DNA of 64,000 nt from VRUE01 sp963698085 (GTDB lineage: Bacteria; Actinomycetota; Thermoleophilia; Solirubrobacterales; 70-9), in the NCBI GenBank assembly GCA_963698085.1, contig OY969122.1, positions 2,294,001-2,358,000 of the forward strand. The letters are read 5' to 3'. Shown piece after piece: positions 54,364 through 63,097 of this stretch; the first letter of the stretch is position 1; every line of letters starts with the position of its first letter. The position numbers and the translations under genes were made by a program. The notes under the pieces were generated by a model. The model searched no databases. It was given only the letters and a program-made list of their open reading frames with translations, and had not been told where the DNA came from.

Positions 54364-54369
54364 AGCGTA
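54364..54369 (-). promoter_or_regulatory. -10 element of the oxidoreductase gene
   Basis: TACGCT on the minus strand, 7 nt before GTG 54356. It lies back-to-back with the rpsA promoter region in a 37-nt divergent gap. Confidence 0.4.
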
Positions 54370-54393
54370 CTTACTCTGCAATTATCTGCCGCT

Positions 54394-55914
54394 GTGTCCG
54401 TGACCGATACGACCTTGACCCCTGCTTCAACTGGCTCCCCCGTGGAGGGATCGGGCGGCCTGCTGGTCGAAATCGACGGCAAAATCGTGCCGAACTACGC
54501 GGCGACGATGGTCTCCTTCGACGAGGGCGACGTCGTCAAAGGCAAAGTCGTACGGATCGACAAAGACGAGGTCCTGGTCGACATCGGGTACAAGTCGGAG
54601 GGGGTCATTCCCTCGACCGAGCTCTCGATCCGCAAGTCGGTCGATCCGGCCGACGAGGTTGAGCTGGGCGAGGAGATCGACGCCCTCGTCCTGACCAAAG
54701 AGGACGCCGAGGGCCGCCTGGTGCTCTCCAAGAAGCGCGCCCGCTTCGAGAAGGCGTGGCGCCGCATCGAGGCAGCGGCGGAGTCCGGCGAACCGGTCGA
54801 AGGCAGCGTGATCGAGGTAGTCAAGGGCGGCCTCATCCTCGACCTCGGTGTGCGTGGTTTCCTGCCCGCTTCGCTGGTCGACATCCGTCGCGTCCACAAC
54901 CTTGACGAGTTCCTCGGCCAGACGCTCGAGTGCAAAGTGATCGAGCTCAACCGCAGCCGCAACAACGTGGTGCTCTCGCGGCGCGCCGTGCTCGAGGAAG
55001 AGCGCAAGGAGGTCCGCGAGCAGATCCTCGGCCGGCTCGAGCCCGGCCAGGTGGTCGAGGGCAAGATCTCCAACATCGTCGACTTCGGCGCCTTCGTCGA
55101 CCTCGACGGAATCGACGGTCTGATCCACATTTCCGAGCTTTCCTGGAGTCACGTCAACCACCCCTCTGAGGTCGTCTCGATCGGCGACACGGTGCGGATC
55201 AAAGTGCTCGACATCGACCGCGACCGCCAACGCATCTCCCTCGGTCTCAAGCAGACCCAGGAGGACCCGTGGCAGCGCGTGATCAGCACCCACCGCTCCG
55301 GCGACGTGCTGGAGGGCACGGTGACCAAGGTCGTCGCCTTCGGTGCCTTCGTCGAGATCCTGCCCGGGGTCGAGGGCCTGGTCCACATCTCCGAGCTCGC
55401 CGACCACCACGTCGAGAGCCCGAGCGAGGTGGTCGAGCCGAACTCCACCCTCAACGTGAAGATCCTCGAGATCGACGAGGAGCGGCGGCGGCTCTCGCTC
55501 AGCATCAAGCGGGTTGAGGGGCAGAACATGCCGATGGGGGATCTCGGCGAGCAGATCGAAGCGTCTGCCGAGGGCTCGGAGGATGGGGACGCAGAGCCTC
55601 AGGCCGCGGGGCCTGTCGGCGCAGGGGACCCACCTCCCCCTGCGGTAGCTGAAGCTTCCTCGGGGGAGGTCCCCCCTACGCCGCCACCCGCGGCAGAGGA
55701 GTCTGGGGAGGACGTCTCTGAGCCCGAGACCGAAATGGCTGAGGAGCCTGCTGCCGAGGTCGCTTCTGAGCAGCCTGAAGCTGAGGAGTCCGAAGAGCCG
55801 GAGGAAGCTGAGGAGCAGGAGGGGGAATCGGTGGCTGATCGGCCTGATTCGCCCGATGACACGGACGAGGCTGCCGGCGACGCAGAGCAGGACGGCGACG
55901 CAGAGCAGGACTGA
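54394..55914 (+). CDS. rpsA: 30S ribosomal protein S1
   Basis: mRNA-binding protein S1 with four S1/OB repeats: GDVVKGKVVRIDKDEVLVD, EGSVIEVVKGGLILDLGVRG, GQVVEGKISNIVDFGAFVDL and GDVLEGTVTKVVAFGAFVEI. This is fewer than E. coli's six but usual for actinobacteria. A ~130-residue acidic, Pro-rich tail follows (from ~385), part of it encoded by a palindrome. GTG 54394 is chosen because TTATCT lies 6 nt upstream; GTG 54400 is possible. 506 residues. Confidence 0.94.
   Translation: MSVTDTTLTPASTGSPVEGSGGLLVEIDGKIVPNYAATMVSFDEGDVVKGKVVRIDKDEVLVDIGYKSEGVIPSTELSIRKSVDPADEVELGEEIDALVLTKEDAEGRLVLSKKRARFEKAWRRIEAAAESGEPVEGSVIEVVKGGLILDLGVRGFLPASLVDIRRVHNLDEFLGQTLECKVIELNRSRNNVVLSRRAVLEEERKEVREQILGRLEPGQVVEGKISNIVDFGAFVDLDGIDGLIHISELSWSHVNHPSEVVSIGDTVRIKVLDIDRDRQRISLGLKQTQEDPWQRVISTHRSGDVLEGTVTKVVAFGAFVEILPGVEGLVHISELADHHVESPSEVVEPNSTLNVKILEIDEERRRLSLSIKRVEGQNMPMGDLGEQIEASAEGSEDGDAEPQAAGPVGAGDPPPPAVAEASSGEVPPTPPPAAEESGEDVSEPETEMAEEPAAEVASEQPEAEESEEPEEAEEQEGESVADRPDSPDDTDEAAGDAEQDGDAEQD
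55624..55675. repeat. Short palindrome inside the rpsA tail
   Basis: GGGGACC-C-ACCTCCCCC and GGGGGAGGTCCCCC form a stem with internal loops around a 20-nt loop. It encodes a Gly/Pro segment in the otherwise Glu/Ala-rich tail, in frame. The core matches none of the families. Confidence 0.55.
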
Positions 55915-55923
55915 GCGGCGGCT

Positions 55924-56508
55924 GTGGCCCGGCCGCTGACTATCGGGCTCACCGGTGGGATTGCGGCCGGGAAGTCGGAGGCGCTTGCTGTTTTCGGGCG
56001 GCTCGGCGCGGTGACGATCTCCAGCGACGCTGTTGTGCACGAGCTGCTCGAGACCGAGCCCCTGCTGCCTCGTTTGGTCGAGCGCTGGGGAGAGGACGTC
56101 GCACCTGGCGGGCGGGTTGACCGCAACCGGATTGGTTCGATCGTCTTTGCCGACCCGGATGAGCTGAAGTGGCTCGAGGGGCAGATCCACCCTCTGGTCG
56201 GGGAAAAGATCGGTGCTTGGCTGACCTCGCTCCCCGACGATGCCACCGTCGCCGTAGTCGAGGTTCCGCTGCTCTTCGAGTCGGGCATGGAGAAGGTCTT
56301 CGACACGACCCTGGCCGTGATCGCTTCCGACGACGTGCGGCAAGCCCGGGCTGCGGACCGCGGCCACGCCCTCGTAGACGAGCGCGAGGCACGCCAGCTG
56401 GCCCAGGCCGAGAAGGCGACGCGGGCCGAGCACGTCGTCGAGAACGACGGCAGCATCCAGGACTTAGAACAGGAGCTGTCCGCCCTTGTCGAGAAGCTTG
56501 GACGATGA
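55924..56508 (+). CDS. coaE: Dephospho-CoA kinase
   Basis: Last step of CoA synthesis. P-loop IGLTGGIAAGKSEAL, SSDAVVHELLETEP (usual DADxIaR region, degenerate here), IHPLVGEKI, and lid VVEVPLLFESGMEKVFD. 194 residues. GTG start 9 nt after rpsA; ATGA overlap with the next gene. Confidence 0.93.
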   Translation: MARPLTIGLTGGIAAGKSEALAVFGRLGAVTISSDAVVHELLETEPLLPRLVERWGEDVAPGGRVDRNRIGSIVFADPDELKWLEGQIHPLVGEKIGAWLTSLPDDATVAVVEVPLLFESGMEKVFDTTLAVIASDDVRQARAADRGHALVDEREARQLAQAEKATRAEHVVENDGSIQDLEQELSALVEKLGR

Positions 56509-57083
56509 GGAAAAAGGCGCGCCGCCGCCGCTTGCTCGCCGGGGGCGCGGCCGTCGCTGTCGGCCTCGCGGTGGGCCTGGCGCTGGGCGTCTTCGGCAAA
56601 TTCGACGACGTGATCCAGGAGTTGACGCTGCCGCTGCGGCACGAGGACATCATCCGCCAGCAGGCAGAGGAAAAGCAGGTCGATGCCGCCCTGATCGCCG
56701 CCGTGATCTACGCCGAGTCGAAGTTCGTCGACCGCACCTCGAGCGCCGGCGCGCGCGGGCTGATGCAGATCACCCCGCAGGCGGCTCAGGACATCGAGCG
56801 GCACAGCGGCGGTACCACTTTCGAGCTCGACGACCTTGCCGACCCGGAAATAAACATCCGCTACGGCACCTTCCTCTTGCGTGAGCTCCTCGACCGCTAC
56901 GACGGCGACGTGGTCGCCGTCCTCGCCGCCTACAACGCCGGCCCGACCAACGCCGAACGATGGGGGGGCAGCGAGTTGACCGTCGAGGGCATCCCCTTCC
57001 CGGAAACGCGTGCCTACGTCGAAGATGTGCTCGACAAACAGGATGCCTACCGTGAGGAGTACACGAGGGAGCTGGGATATTGA
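56505..57083 (+). CDS. Lytic transglycosylase (Slt-type)
   Basis: Membrane-anchored murein transglycosylase. N-terminal basic stretch and one helix (LLAGGAAVAVGLAVGLALGVF), then an SLT domain with the catalytic Glu in AAVIYAESKFVDRTSSAGAR, GLMQITPQAA and VLAAYNAGPTNAERWGG. 192 residues. The coaE-slt linkage is common in actinobacteria. Overlaps the MFS gene by 4 bp. Confidence 0.93.
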   Translation: MRKKARRRRLLAGGAAVAVGLAVGLALGVFGKFDDVIQELTLPLRHEDIIRQQAEEKQVDAALIAAVIYAESKFVDRTSSAGARGLMQITPQAAQDIERHSGGTTFELDDLADPEINIRYGTFLLRELLDRYDGDVVAVLAAYNAGPTNAERWGGSELTVEGIPFPETRAYVEDVLDKQDAYREEYTRELGY

Positions 57084-58447
57084 ACGCACCGCGCCCTCGC
57101 CTCTCCGCCCTGGCGATCGCCGTGGGCCTGGTCCTGGCCGACTCCTCGATCGTCGTTCTCGCCCTGCCCGAGATCTACCGCGAGCTCGAGACCAGCGTCG
57201 CCGGGGTCACCTGGGTGCTGGTCTCCTTCAACTTGGTGATGGCATTGGCCGCGGTGCCCGCGGCGCACTTCGCTCGGCGCATCGGGCCCGGCCGCGCCGC
57301 GGCGGTCGGGCTCGCGGTCTTTGCCGGCGCCGGGCTCGCCTGCGGCCTGGCCGCCGAGCTGAGCACCTTGATCGCTGCGCGCTGCGTGCAGGCCATCGGC
57401 GGTGCCCTCGCGGTCACCGCGGTTTTGGAGCTGTTGCCGGCGACGGTCGGCAGCGAGCGTCGCGCGGTCGCTGTCTGGGCGGCCGCCGGCGCCACTGGCG
57501 CTGCGTTGGGCCCGGCGGTGGGCGGGCTGCTGACCGAGCTCGTCTCCTGGCAATCAATCTTCCTGATCCAGGCCCCGATCGCGATTGCCGTCGGCGTTCC
57601 GGTGCTTGCCGTCGCTCGGCACGAGGCAGCGACTGGGATCATCGCCGCTGAGCTACGCAGCACCGGCCGACCGCACCTGTTCGCCAACGTGGCGCTGGCG
57701 ATGATCTCGGCGGCGATCGCCGCCGCCCTGTTCCTGCTCGTGCTGCTCTTGATTGAGGGCTGGCGCCTGAGCCCGATCGGGGCGGCGATCGTCGTCTCGG
57801 CGATGCCGCTGGCGGCGCTGCTCGGCTCCCGGCTCGGGCCGGCCGCGGGCAGCGACCGCGCCCGCGCCGCCGCGGGCGCGATCCTCGTCGCAGGAGGCCT
57901 CGGCGGCCTCGCCCTGTTGCCCGATGCGGAGGTGATCCTCACCTTGCCACCGCAGCTGCTCGTCGGCGTCGGCTTGGCGCTGGTCCTCTCGGCGCTGACC
58001 GAGACGGCGCTGGCCGGAAAAGCACCGCAGGCGATTCACGGCGGCTGGACGATCTCCGCCCGCCACGCCGGCGTCGCGATTGGCTTGATCGCCCTGACCC
58101 CGGTCTTCACCGCTGATATCGCTCAGCAGCGCAGGGACGCGATCGACGCCGGTACCGCCGTGGTCCTCGACTCTCGGGTGGAACCGCTGCTGAAGCTGGA
58201 GCTCTCGCAGCAGATCGAGGATCGGCTCGAAGCTGAGCGGGGGAAAGTGCCGACGATCGGCTCCGCCTTCGAGCCCCTTCCCGGTGACCCGGACGATCGT
58301 GCTGACGTGATCGGGTTGCGCGAAGAACTGCAGGACCAGCTCGATCGCGGCGCCACCCACGCTTTCAGTCCTTCCTTCGGCCTCGGCGCGCTGCTCGCCC
58401 TGCTGGCGCTGATCCCGATCGGTTTGGCGAGGAAGATGGAGCTGTGA
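57080..58447 (+). CDS. MFS transporter (DHA2-like)
   Basis: 455 residues, about 12-14 membrane helices. Motif ADSSIVVLALPEIYRELETS and WVLVSFNLVMALAAVPAAHF with FARRIGPGRAAAVG are those of drug:H+ antiporters; motif C-like GAALGPAVGGLLTELVSWQ. A soluble loop (~350-430) precedes the last helix. TTG start overlaps the previous stop. Substrate unknown. Confidence 0.87.
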   Translation: MNAPRPRLSALAIAVGLVLADSSIVVLALPEIYRELETSVAGVTWVLVSFNLVMALAAVPAAHFARRIGPGRAAAVGLAVFAGAGLACGLAAELSTLIAARCVQAIGGALAVTAVLELLPATVGSERRAVAVWAAAGATGAALGPAVGGLLTELVSWQSIFLIQAPIAIAVGVPVLAVARHEAATGIIAAELRSTGRPHLFANVALAMISAAIAAALFLLVLLLIEGWRLSPIGAAIVVSAMPLAALLGSRLGPAAGSDRARAAAGAILVAGGLGGLALLPDAEVILTLPPQLLVGVGLALVLSALTETALAGKAPQAIHGGWTISARHAGVAIGLIALTPVFTADIAQQRRDAIDAGTAVVLDSRVEPLLKLELSQQIEDRLEAERGKVPTIGSAFEPLPGDPDDRADVIGLREELQDQLDRGATHAFSPSFGLGALLALLALIPIGLARKMEL

Positions 58448-58968
58448 ACGCGATAAGTAGGGGAACGCTCCTGGTCGGCTGCGCTATCGCCGCTTCGTTG
58501 GTGCTCGTCGGGGCCTATCTCGCCGCGGGCGGCTCCTCCTACGCGCCAGCCAAGATCCAGGACCCCTGCCAGGACAGGCCCTGGCGCGATCCCGAAGGCC
58601 TGCAGCAGATAGCGGAGCAGTTCTCGCTCTCGGCGCTCGATGGGGCCGCATGTGAGCTTGGCGTCAGCCGCGAGACGTTGGCGCGGGCCCTCGCCACCCC
58701 GGAGTCCCGCGAGCGCTTCAGCGAGCGTTACGGCATCGACGATGCGGAGCTGGCGCGGGCGATCCGCGCTGGCCTGCTGCGAGCGATCGACGACGCCGAA
58801 CGCGCCGGCGCGATCCCACCGTTTCTAGGCGCCCCGCTGAGGGCAACCGTGCGCCAAATCCCAATCGACCAAGCAATCGAACTGATCCAAGACGCTCGCT
58901 CCCTGCTCGATAACCTGGAAAATTTCCTGGGCCCCGCCCAGGGCCTGCTGGAACAGTTTCTGCCCTAG
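58444..58968 (+). CDS. Hypothetical exported protein linked to MFS transporter
   Basis: 174 residues: N-terminal signal anchor (LLVGCAIAASLVLVGAYLAA), then a soluble, mainly helical domain with two cysteines (DPCQDRPWR, GAACELG) that could form a disulfide. Not recognised. The GTG in a 4-bp overlap with the transporter suggests an accessory subunit. Confidence 0.65.
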   Translation: MNAISRGTLLVGCAIAASLVLVGAYLAAGGSSYAPAKIQDPCQDRPWRDPEGLQQIAEQFSLSALDGAACELGVSRETLARALATPESRERFSERYGIDDAELARAIRAGLLRAIDDAERAGAIPPFLGAPLRATVRQIPIDQAIELIQDARSLLDNLENFLGPAQGLLEQFLP

Positions 58969-59005
58969 CCGCCCCCGGACGCGAAGCGGAGGAGGCGGCG
59001 CCTGA

Positions 59006-59254
59006 TCACTTACGAAACTGGAATTTCTGCGATTTCACGTTCCAGGAAATCCCGGTGCAAAGCTCTTCCGGGCTCACGCCGAGCGCGCTGGAGAGCTTGA
59101 TGATCGTGCCCAATCGTGGCTCGCGGCCACCGCGCTCCAGCAGGGAGATCTCGGTTCGGTGCAGGTCGCAGCGAAAACCCAGCTCCTCTTGGGAGATCTC
59201 GGCTTTCTGCCGGGCTTTGCGCAGGCTCACTGCGAATCGATCACGTGGTTTCAT
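59006..59254 (-). CDS. Small XRE-family helix-turn-helix regulator
   Basis: 82 residues, a single Cro/CI-type HTH: FAVSLRKARQKAEISQEELG, CDLHRTEISLLERGGREPRL, GTIIKLSSALGVSPEELC. Short proteins of this type often control defence or antitoxin genes. No partner gene is adjacent, so the target is unknown. Codon use looks slightly less GC-biased than its neighbours. Confidence 0.85.
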   Translation of the reverse strand: MKPRDRFAVSLRKARQKAEISQEELGFRCDLHRTEISLLERGGREPRLGTIIKLSSALGVSPEELCTGISWNVKSQKFQFRK

Positions 59255-59339
59255 GGCTAAGATTCTCTGTGCTTGACGACAGGTGTACTACAGACAGCAG
59301 GCTTCTAAACGGAACCGGCGCGTTTATCCTACTTCTGAC

Positions 59340-59708
59340 TCAGCTTCGGGTGGCGCGCCAAACCCAGAGCATCGTCAGCGGCTGCAAGGGCAGCCGCGCC
59401 CACAGTGCCCAGCGCGGGACCCGGTCTAGGTCGAGACCCTTTACCTGCTCCGGGTTGACGGCCATGTGGACGTTGGCCGGGAAGACGGCGAGCAGCAGCC
59501 CGAGCAACCACCAGCGCGCAAAGCGGCGGCTACGGGCAGGCAGAACCGCGGCTCCACCGACGATCTCGGCGACGCCGCTGACGATCACCGCCTCGCGGTG
59601 AGCCGGCAACGACGGTGGCATCATCGCCTCGTAGCTGCGCGGGATGACGAAGTGCATCGTGCCGGCAAAGGCGAAGAAGCCTGCGAGCGCTTTCTGCGAG
59701 CGGGTCAC
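59340..59708 (-). CDS. DoxX-like membrane protein
   Basis: 122 residues, four helices. AGFFAFAGTMHFVIPRSYEA and VIVSGVAEIVGGAAVLPARSR match DoxX-like quinone-related membrane proteins. GTG start; TAGCCT lies 9 nt upstream on the minus strand. Function unknown. Confidence 0.78.
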   Translation of the reverse strand: MTRSQKALAGFFAFAGTMHFVIPRSYEAMMPPSLPAHREAVIVSGVAEIVGGAAVLPARSRRFARWWLLGLLLAVFPANVHMAVNPEQVKGLDLDRVPRWALWARLPLQPLTMLWVWRATRS

Positions 59709-59728
59709 GGTCGAGGCAGGCTAGCGCC

Positions 59729-59767
59729 TGGCGACTTACCGGTCGGCGTGTGACCGGAAAGTCGCCA
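59729..59767. repeat. Hairpin element, family V, copy 2
   Basis: TGGCGACTT-A-CCGGTC, loop GGCGTGT, GACCGG-A-AAGTCGCCA. The outer stem and A-A mismatch are as at 48053; the inner stem is different but complementary. It ends 3 nt before the uvrB -10. Confidence 0.88.
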
Positions 59768-59770
59768 CGC

Positions 59771-59776
59771 TAAGGT
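59771..59776 (+). promoter_or_regulatory. -10 element of uvrB
   Basis: TAAGGT, exactly 6 nt before GTG 59783. No CGAAC-N4-GTTCG LexA site is visible here. Confidence 0.5.
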
Positions 59777-59782
59777 CATCCG

Positions 59783-61780
59783 GTGCCCGATTTCAAGCTC
59801 AACCCTGCCTACACGCCGACGGCCGATCAACCGAAAGCGATTGCCGGTCTGGCCGAGGGGCTCGTGGCCGGGGACCGGTTCCAGACCCTGCTTGGCGCGA
59901 CCGGCACCGGCAAGACCTTCACCATGGCGGGGACGATCGCGGCGGTGCAGCGGCCGACCCTGGTGATCGCCCACAACAAGACGCTTGCCGCGCAGCTCTG
60001 CAATGAGTTCCGCGAGTTCTTCCCCGAGAATGCGGTCGAGTACTTCGTCTCCTACTACGACTACTACCAGCCCGAGGCCTACGTCCCCGCCCAGGACCTC
60101 TACATCGAGAAGGACTCCTCGATCAACGACGAGATCGACCGCCTCCGCCACGCCGCTACCGCGGCGCTGTTCGCCCGCCGCGATGTGATCATCGTCGCCT
60201 CGGTCTCCTGCATCTACGGGATCGGCTCGCCGCAGGTCTACAACGAAAAAATGCAGCTGTTCAAGGTCGGTGACCAAATCGACCGCGACGAGGTGCTGCG
60301 CAAGCTGGTGAAAATGCAATACCAGCGCAACGACTCGGTGCTCGGCCGCGGTGCCTTCCGTGTGCGCGGCGAGGTGCTGGAGATCATGCCCTCCTACGCC
60401 GAGTCGGCCTACCGGATCAGCCTCTTCGGCGAGGAGATCGAGGGGGTCCAGCACTTCGATCCGCTGACCGGCGAGATCCTCGACACGATCGACCACGTCT
60501 CGGTCTGGCCGGCCTCCCACTACGTGACCCGCGACGAGACCCTGGACCGTGCGGTCGAGGAGATCCGCCACGAACTGAATGCACGTACGGCTGAGCTAGA
60601 GGATGAAGGCAAGCAGCTGGAGGCACACCGATTGCGGCAGCGGACCGCCTACGACATCGAGATGTTGAAAGAGCTCGGCTTCACCTCTGGGATCGAGAAC
60701 TACTCGCGCATCCTCGATGGGCGCCCGCCGGGCAGCCCGCCGCACACGCTGATCGATTATTTCCCCGAGGACTTCGTCGTCTTCGTCGACGAGTCCCACC
60801 AGACGATCCCCCAGATCGGCGGCATGTATGAGGGGGACCGTTCTCGCAAGTCAACGCTGATCGATTACGGCTTCCGGCTGCCCTCGGCGATCGACAACCG
60901 ACCGCTCAAGTTCGACGAGTTCCTCGACCGCGTCGACCGACTGGTGATGGTCTCGGCGACGCCGGGGCCTTTTGAGCGGACCGAAGCGACGCGCACGGTC
61001 GAGCAGATCGTCCGCCCGACCGGGATCATCGACCCCGAGATCGAGGTTCGCGAGACGAAGAACCAGATCGACGACCTGATGAACGAGATCAAGCTGCGCG
61101 CCGACGCCGGCGAGCGGGTGCTGGTCACGACCCTGACCAAGAAGATGGCCGAGGACCTGACCAACTACCTGCTCGAGTACGGGATTAAGGTCCGCTACCT
61201 GCACTCGGAGATCGACACCCTCGAACGGATCCAGATTGTGCGCGAGCTGCGGCTCGGCGAGTACGACGTCCTGGTCGGGGTCAACCTGCTGCGCGAGGGG
61301 CTCGACTTGCCCGAGGTCTCCCTGGTGGCAATCCTCGATGCCGACAAGGAGGGCTTCCTACGCGGCGAGACCAGTCTCGTGCAGACGATCGGCCGCGCCG
61401 CCCGCAACGTCAACGGGCGGGTGCTGATGTACGCGGACAAGGAGACCGACGCGATGCGCGCGGCGATGAGTGAGACCGATCGTCGCCGGGCGATCCAGCT
61501 CGCTTACAACAAGGAGCACGGGATCACCCCGGAGACGGTGCGCAAGGGCATCTCCGAGATGGCCGAGTTCCTGGCGATGGAGGACCGGGCGCCGAAACGC
61601 CGCCGGCGCAAAGCGGGCGGCGACTTCGCCACGCCGGAGGAGCTCGAGCGCACGATCGTCTCGCTGGAGGAGGAGATGTTGGCCGCCGCCGACGACCTCC
61701 GCTTCGAGGAGGCGGCCCGTATCCGCGACGAGCTGAAGGAGCTGCGCCGCGACCTCGATGGGATGACGGCGGGGGCCTGA
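59783..61780 (+). CDS. uvrB: Excinuclease ABC subunit B
   Basis: Damage-verifying helicase of nucleotide excision repair. Walker A LLGATGTGKTFTMAG, beta-hairpin YDYYQPEAYVPAQDLYIEKD, DEXX VVFVDESHQT, motif V/VI EGLDLPEVSLVAILDADKEG and QTIGRAARN. C-terminal UVR motif binds UvrC (LEEEMLAAADDLRFEEAARI). 665 residues. Confidence 0.97.
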   Translation: MPDFKLNPAYTPTADQPKAIAGLAEGLVAGDRFQTLLGATGTGKTFTMAGTIAAVQRPTLVIAHNKTLAAQLCNEFREFFPENAVEYFVSYYDYYQPEAYVPAQDLYIEKDSSINDEIDRLRHAATAALFARRDVIIVASVSCIYGIGSPQVYNEKMQLFKVGDQIDRDEVLRKLVKMQYQRNDSVLGRGAFRVRGEVLEIMPSYAESAYRISLFGEEIEGVQHFDPLTGEILDTIDHVSVWPASHYVTRDETLDRAVEEIRHELNARTAELEDEGKQLEAHRLRQRTAYDIEMLKELGFTSGIENYSRILDGRPPGSPPHTLIDYFPEDFVVFVDESHQTIPQIGGMYEGDRSRKSTLIDYGFRLPSAIDNRPLKFDEFLDRVDRLVMVSATPGPFERTEATRTVEQIVRPTGIIDPEIEVRETKNQIDDLMNEIKLRADAGERVLVTTLTKKMAEDLTNYLLEYGIKVRYLHSEIDTLERIQIVRELRLGEYDVLVGVNLLREGLDLPEVSLVAILDADKEGFLRGETSLVQTIGRAARNVNGRVLMYADKETDAMRAAMSETDRRRAIQLAYNKEHGITPETVRKGISEMAEFLAMEDRAPKRRRRKAGGDFATPEELERTIVSLEEEMLAAADDLRFEEAARIRDELKELRRDLDGMTAGA

Positions 61781-61798
61781 GGCCCGGCTCGAGGCCCC
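61770..61798. terminator. GC hairpin at the end of uvrB
   Basis: GGGGGCCT and AGGCCCCC form an 8-bp stem overlapping the uvrB stop codon, between convergent uvrB and the SnoaL-like gene. No T-tract, so termination is only a possibility. Confidence 0.4.
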
Positions 61799-61815
61799 CG
61801 CCTGGGGGGAGAGGC

Positions 61816-62193
61816 TTACGCCAGGACCTTTGCGGCCTTGGCACTGTCGGCGTAGAACTCGCCGCGGACGATCTTGCCGTCCTCGAACTTCATCAGGTGA
61901 GCGAACGGCGCCTCAAAGCTGCCGGCGTCGTTGCCCGCCCGCTGGGTCCCCCGGACGACCACCCAGTCGCCCGCGTCGATGAACTCCTCTGGCTCGACGC
62001 TGAACGATGACCAGTAGTTGGGGATCTGGGCGAAGTTGCCGAGGATTGCGTCACGGCCGTGCGTTTCGCCCCCGAGCGGCAGCTCGTCCGAGGTGAGCCA
62101 GGTCCCATCCTCAGCCAGCATCTCGCTCAGCGTCTCCATGTCGCCGCGGCCGAAGGCCTCATAGGCGGACCGGGCAGAGTCGACGTTGGACAT
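61816..62193 (-). CDS. SnoaL-like (NTF2 fold) protein
   Basis: 125-residue NTF2-like protein: SARSAYEAFGRGDMETLSEM, ETHGRDAILGNFAQI and FAHLMKFEDGKIVRGEFY. Such folds serve as isomerases, dehydratases or binding proteins; the role here is not predictable. Start at 62193 because GGAGG sits 5-9 nt before the ATG. Confidence 0.85.
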   Translation of the reverse strand: MSNVDSARSAYEAFGRGDMETLSEMLAEDGTWLTSDELPLGGETHGRDAILGNFAQIPNYWSSFSVEPEEFIDAGDWVVVRGTQRAGNDAGSFEAPFAHLMKFEDGKIVRGEFYADSAKAAKVLA

Positions 62194-62277
62194 GTTTCCT
62201 CCTTCGGTGGAAATTCCCCGCCCAAGGAGACCGTACGCCGATCGCGAGGTGTCCGCAAGCCTCCAATTACGGCCATC

Positions 62278-62283
62278 TAATCT
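62278..62283 (+). promoter_or_regulatory. -10 element of the thioredoxin gene
   Basis: TAATCT, 7 nt before ATG 62291; supports that start. Confidence 0.4.
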
Positions 62284-62290
62284 GCTGGGC

Positions 62291-63028
62291 ATGGCCATTG
62301 AGGTGACCGAGGAGAGCTTCGAACGCGAGGTGGTCGAGCGCTCGCGGCAGGTTCCGGTCGTGGTCGACTTCTGGGCCGAGTGGTGCGGGCCGTGTCGGAC
62401 GTTGACGCCGGCACTGGAAGCGGCGGAGAAAGCTCGGGACGGCAAGGTCGTGCTGGCCAAGGTCGACGTCGACGCGAACCAGGTGCTGGCGGCGCGCTAC
62501 GGCGTGCAGGGGATACCCGCGGTCAAGGCGTTCCGCGACGGAGGAGTGACGGGCGAGTTCGTCGGCGCCGTGCCGAAGGCCAAAGTCGAGGAGCTGTTCG
62601 ACTCGCTGGTTCCCTCGCGCGCCGACGAGCTGCTCGCCAGGGGCGACGAGCTCTCGCTGCGCGAGGCGGCCGAGCTCGAGCCGCGCCGCGCCGACATCGC
62701 CGCCGCGCTCGCCAAGGCGCGGTTGGAGCGGGGTGCCGAGGACGAGGCGATGGAAGCGGTTGAGGGACACGAGGGGGACTTCGGGGCAGAAGGCACCGCA
62801 GCCAGGATCCGCCTGGCAAGGAAGGGCATCGGCAGCGAGGCGTTTGCCAGCCTCGATCGCGGCGACCGCGAGGCGGCGCTCGATGCCCTGCTCGGCGAGC
62901 TCGAGACGGCCGGTGAGGAGGAGCGCGAGGATCTGCGCCGCGCCATCATCGGCATCCTCAGCGAAGCCGACCCGGCCGATCCAAAGGCCCGCGAATACCG
63001 CAAGCGGCTCGCCGCGGCTCTCTACTGA
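62291..63028 (+). CDS. Thioredoxin-TPR (CnoX/YbbN-like) protein
   Basis: 245 residues. Thioredoxin domain (1-110) with active site FWAEWCGPCRTLTPAL and cis-Pro in GVQGIPAVKAF. The C-terminal half is helical repeats of the TPR-20 kind (DELLARGDELSLREAAELEP, DREAALDALLGELETAGEEE), as in CnoX, a chaperone-linked redox protein. The intact CxxC means it can also be redox active. Confidence 0.9.
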   Translation: MAIEVTEESFEREVVERSRQVPVVVDFWAEWCGPCRTLTPALEAAEKARDGKVVLAKVDVDANQVLAARYGVQGIPAVKAFRDGGVTGEFVGAVPKAKVEELFDSLVPSRADELLARGDELSLREAAELEPRRADIAAALAKARLERGAEDEAMEAVEGHEGDFGAEGTAARIRLARKGIGSEAFASLDRGDREAALDALLGELETAGEEEREDLRRAIIGILSEADPADPKAREYRKRLAAALY

Positions 63029-63085
63029 GGCAAAGATGTTGCAGAAAAGTCACTTTGCACGCGCCACATGCGCGTCAAGCCGCCC

Positions 63086-63091
63086 TACGGT
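63086..63091 (+). promoter_or_regulatory. -10 element of the 63098 gene
   Basis: TACGGT, exactly 6 nt before ATG 63098; favours that start over ATG 63068. Confidence 0.4.
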
Positions 63092-63097
63092 CGGGGA

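Noticed and set aside
54427..56433. 668-codon minus-strand frame opposite rpsA and coaE
   Set aside because: Antisense shadow; rpsA and coaE on the plus strand have clear domains.
59716..59782. SOS box before uvrB
   Set aside because: uvrB is often LexA-controlled, but no CGAAC-N4-GTTCG match is visible; the inverted repeat there is a family V hairpin.
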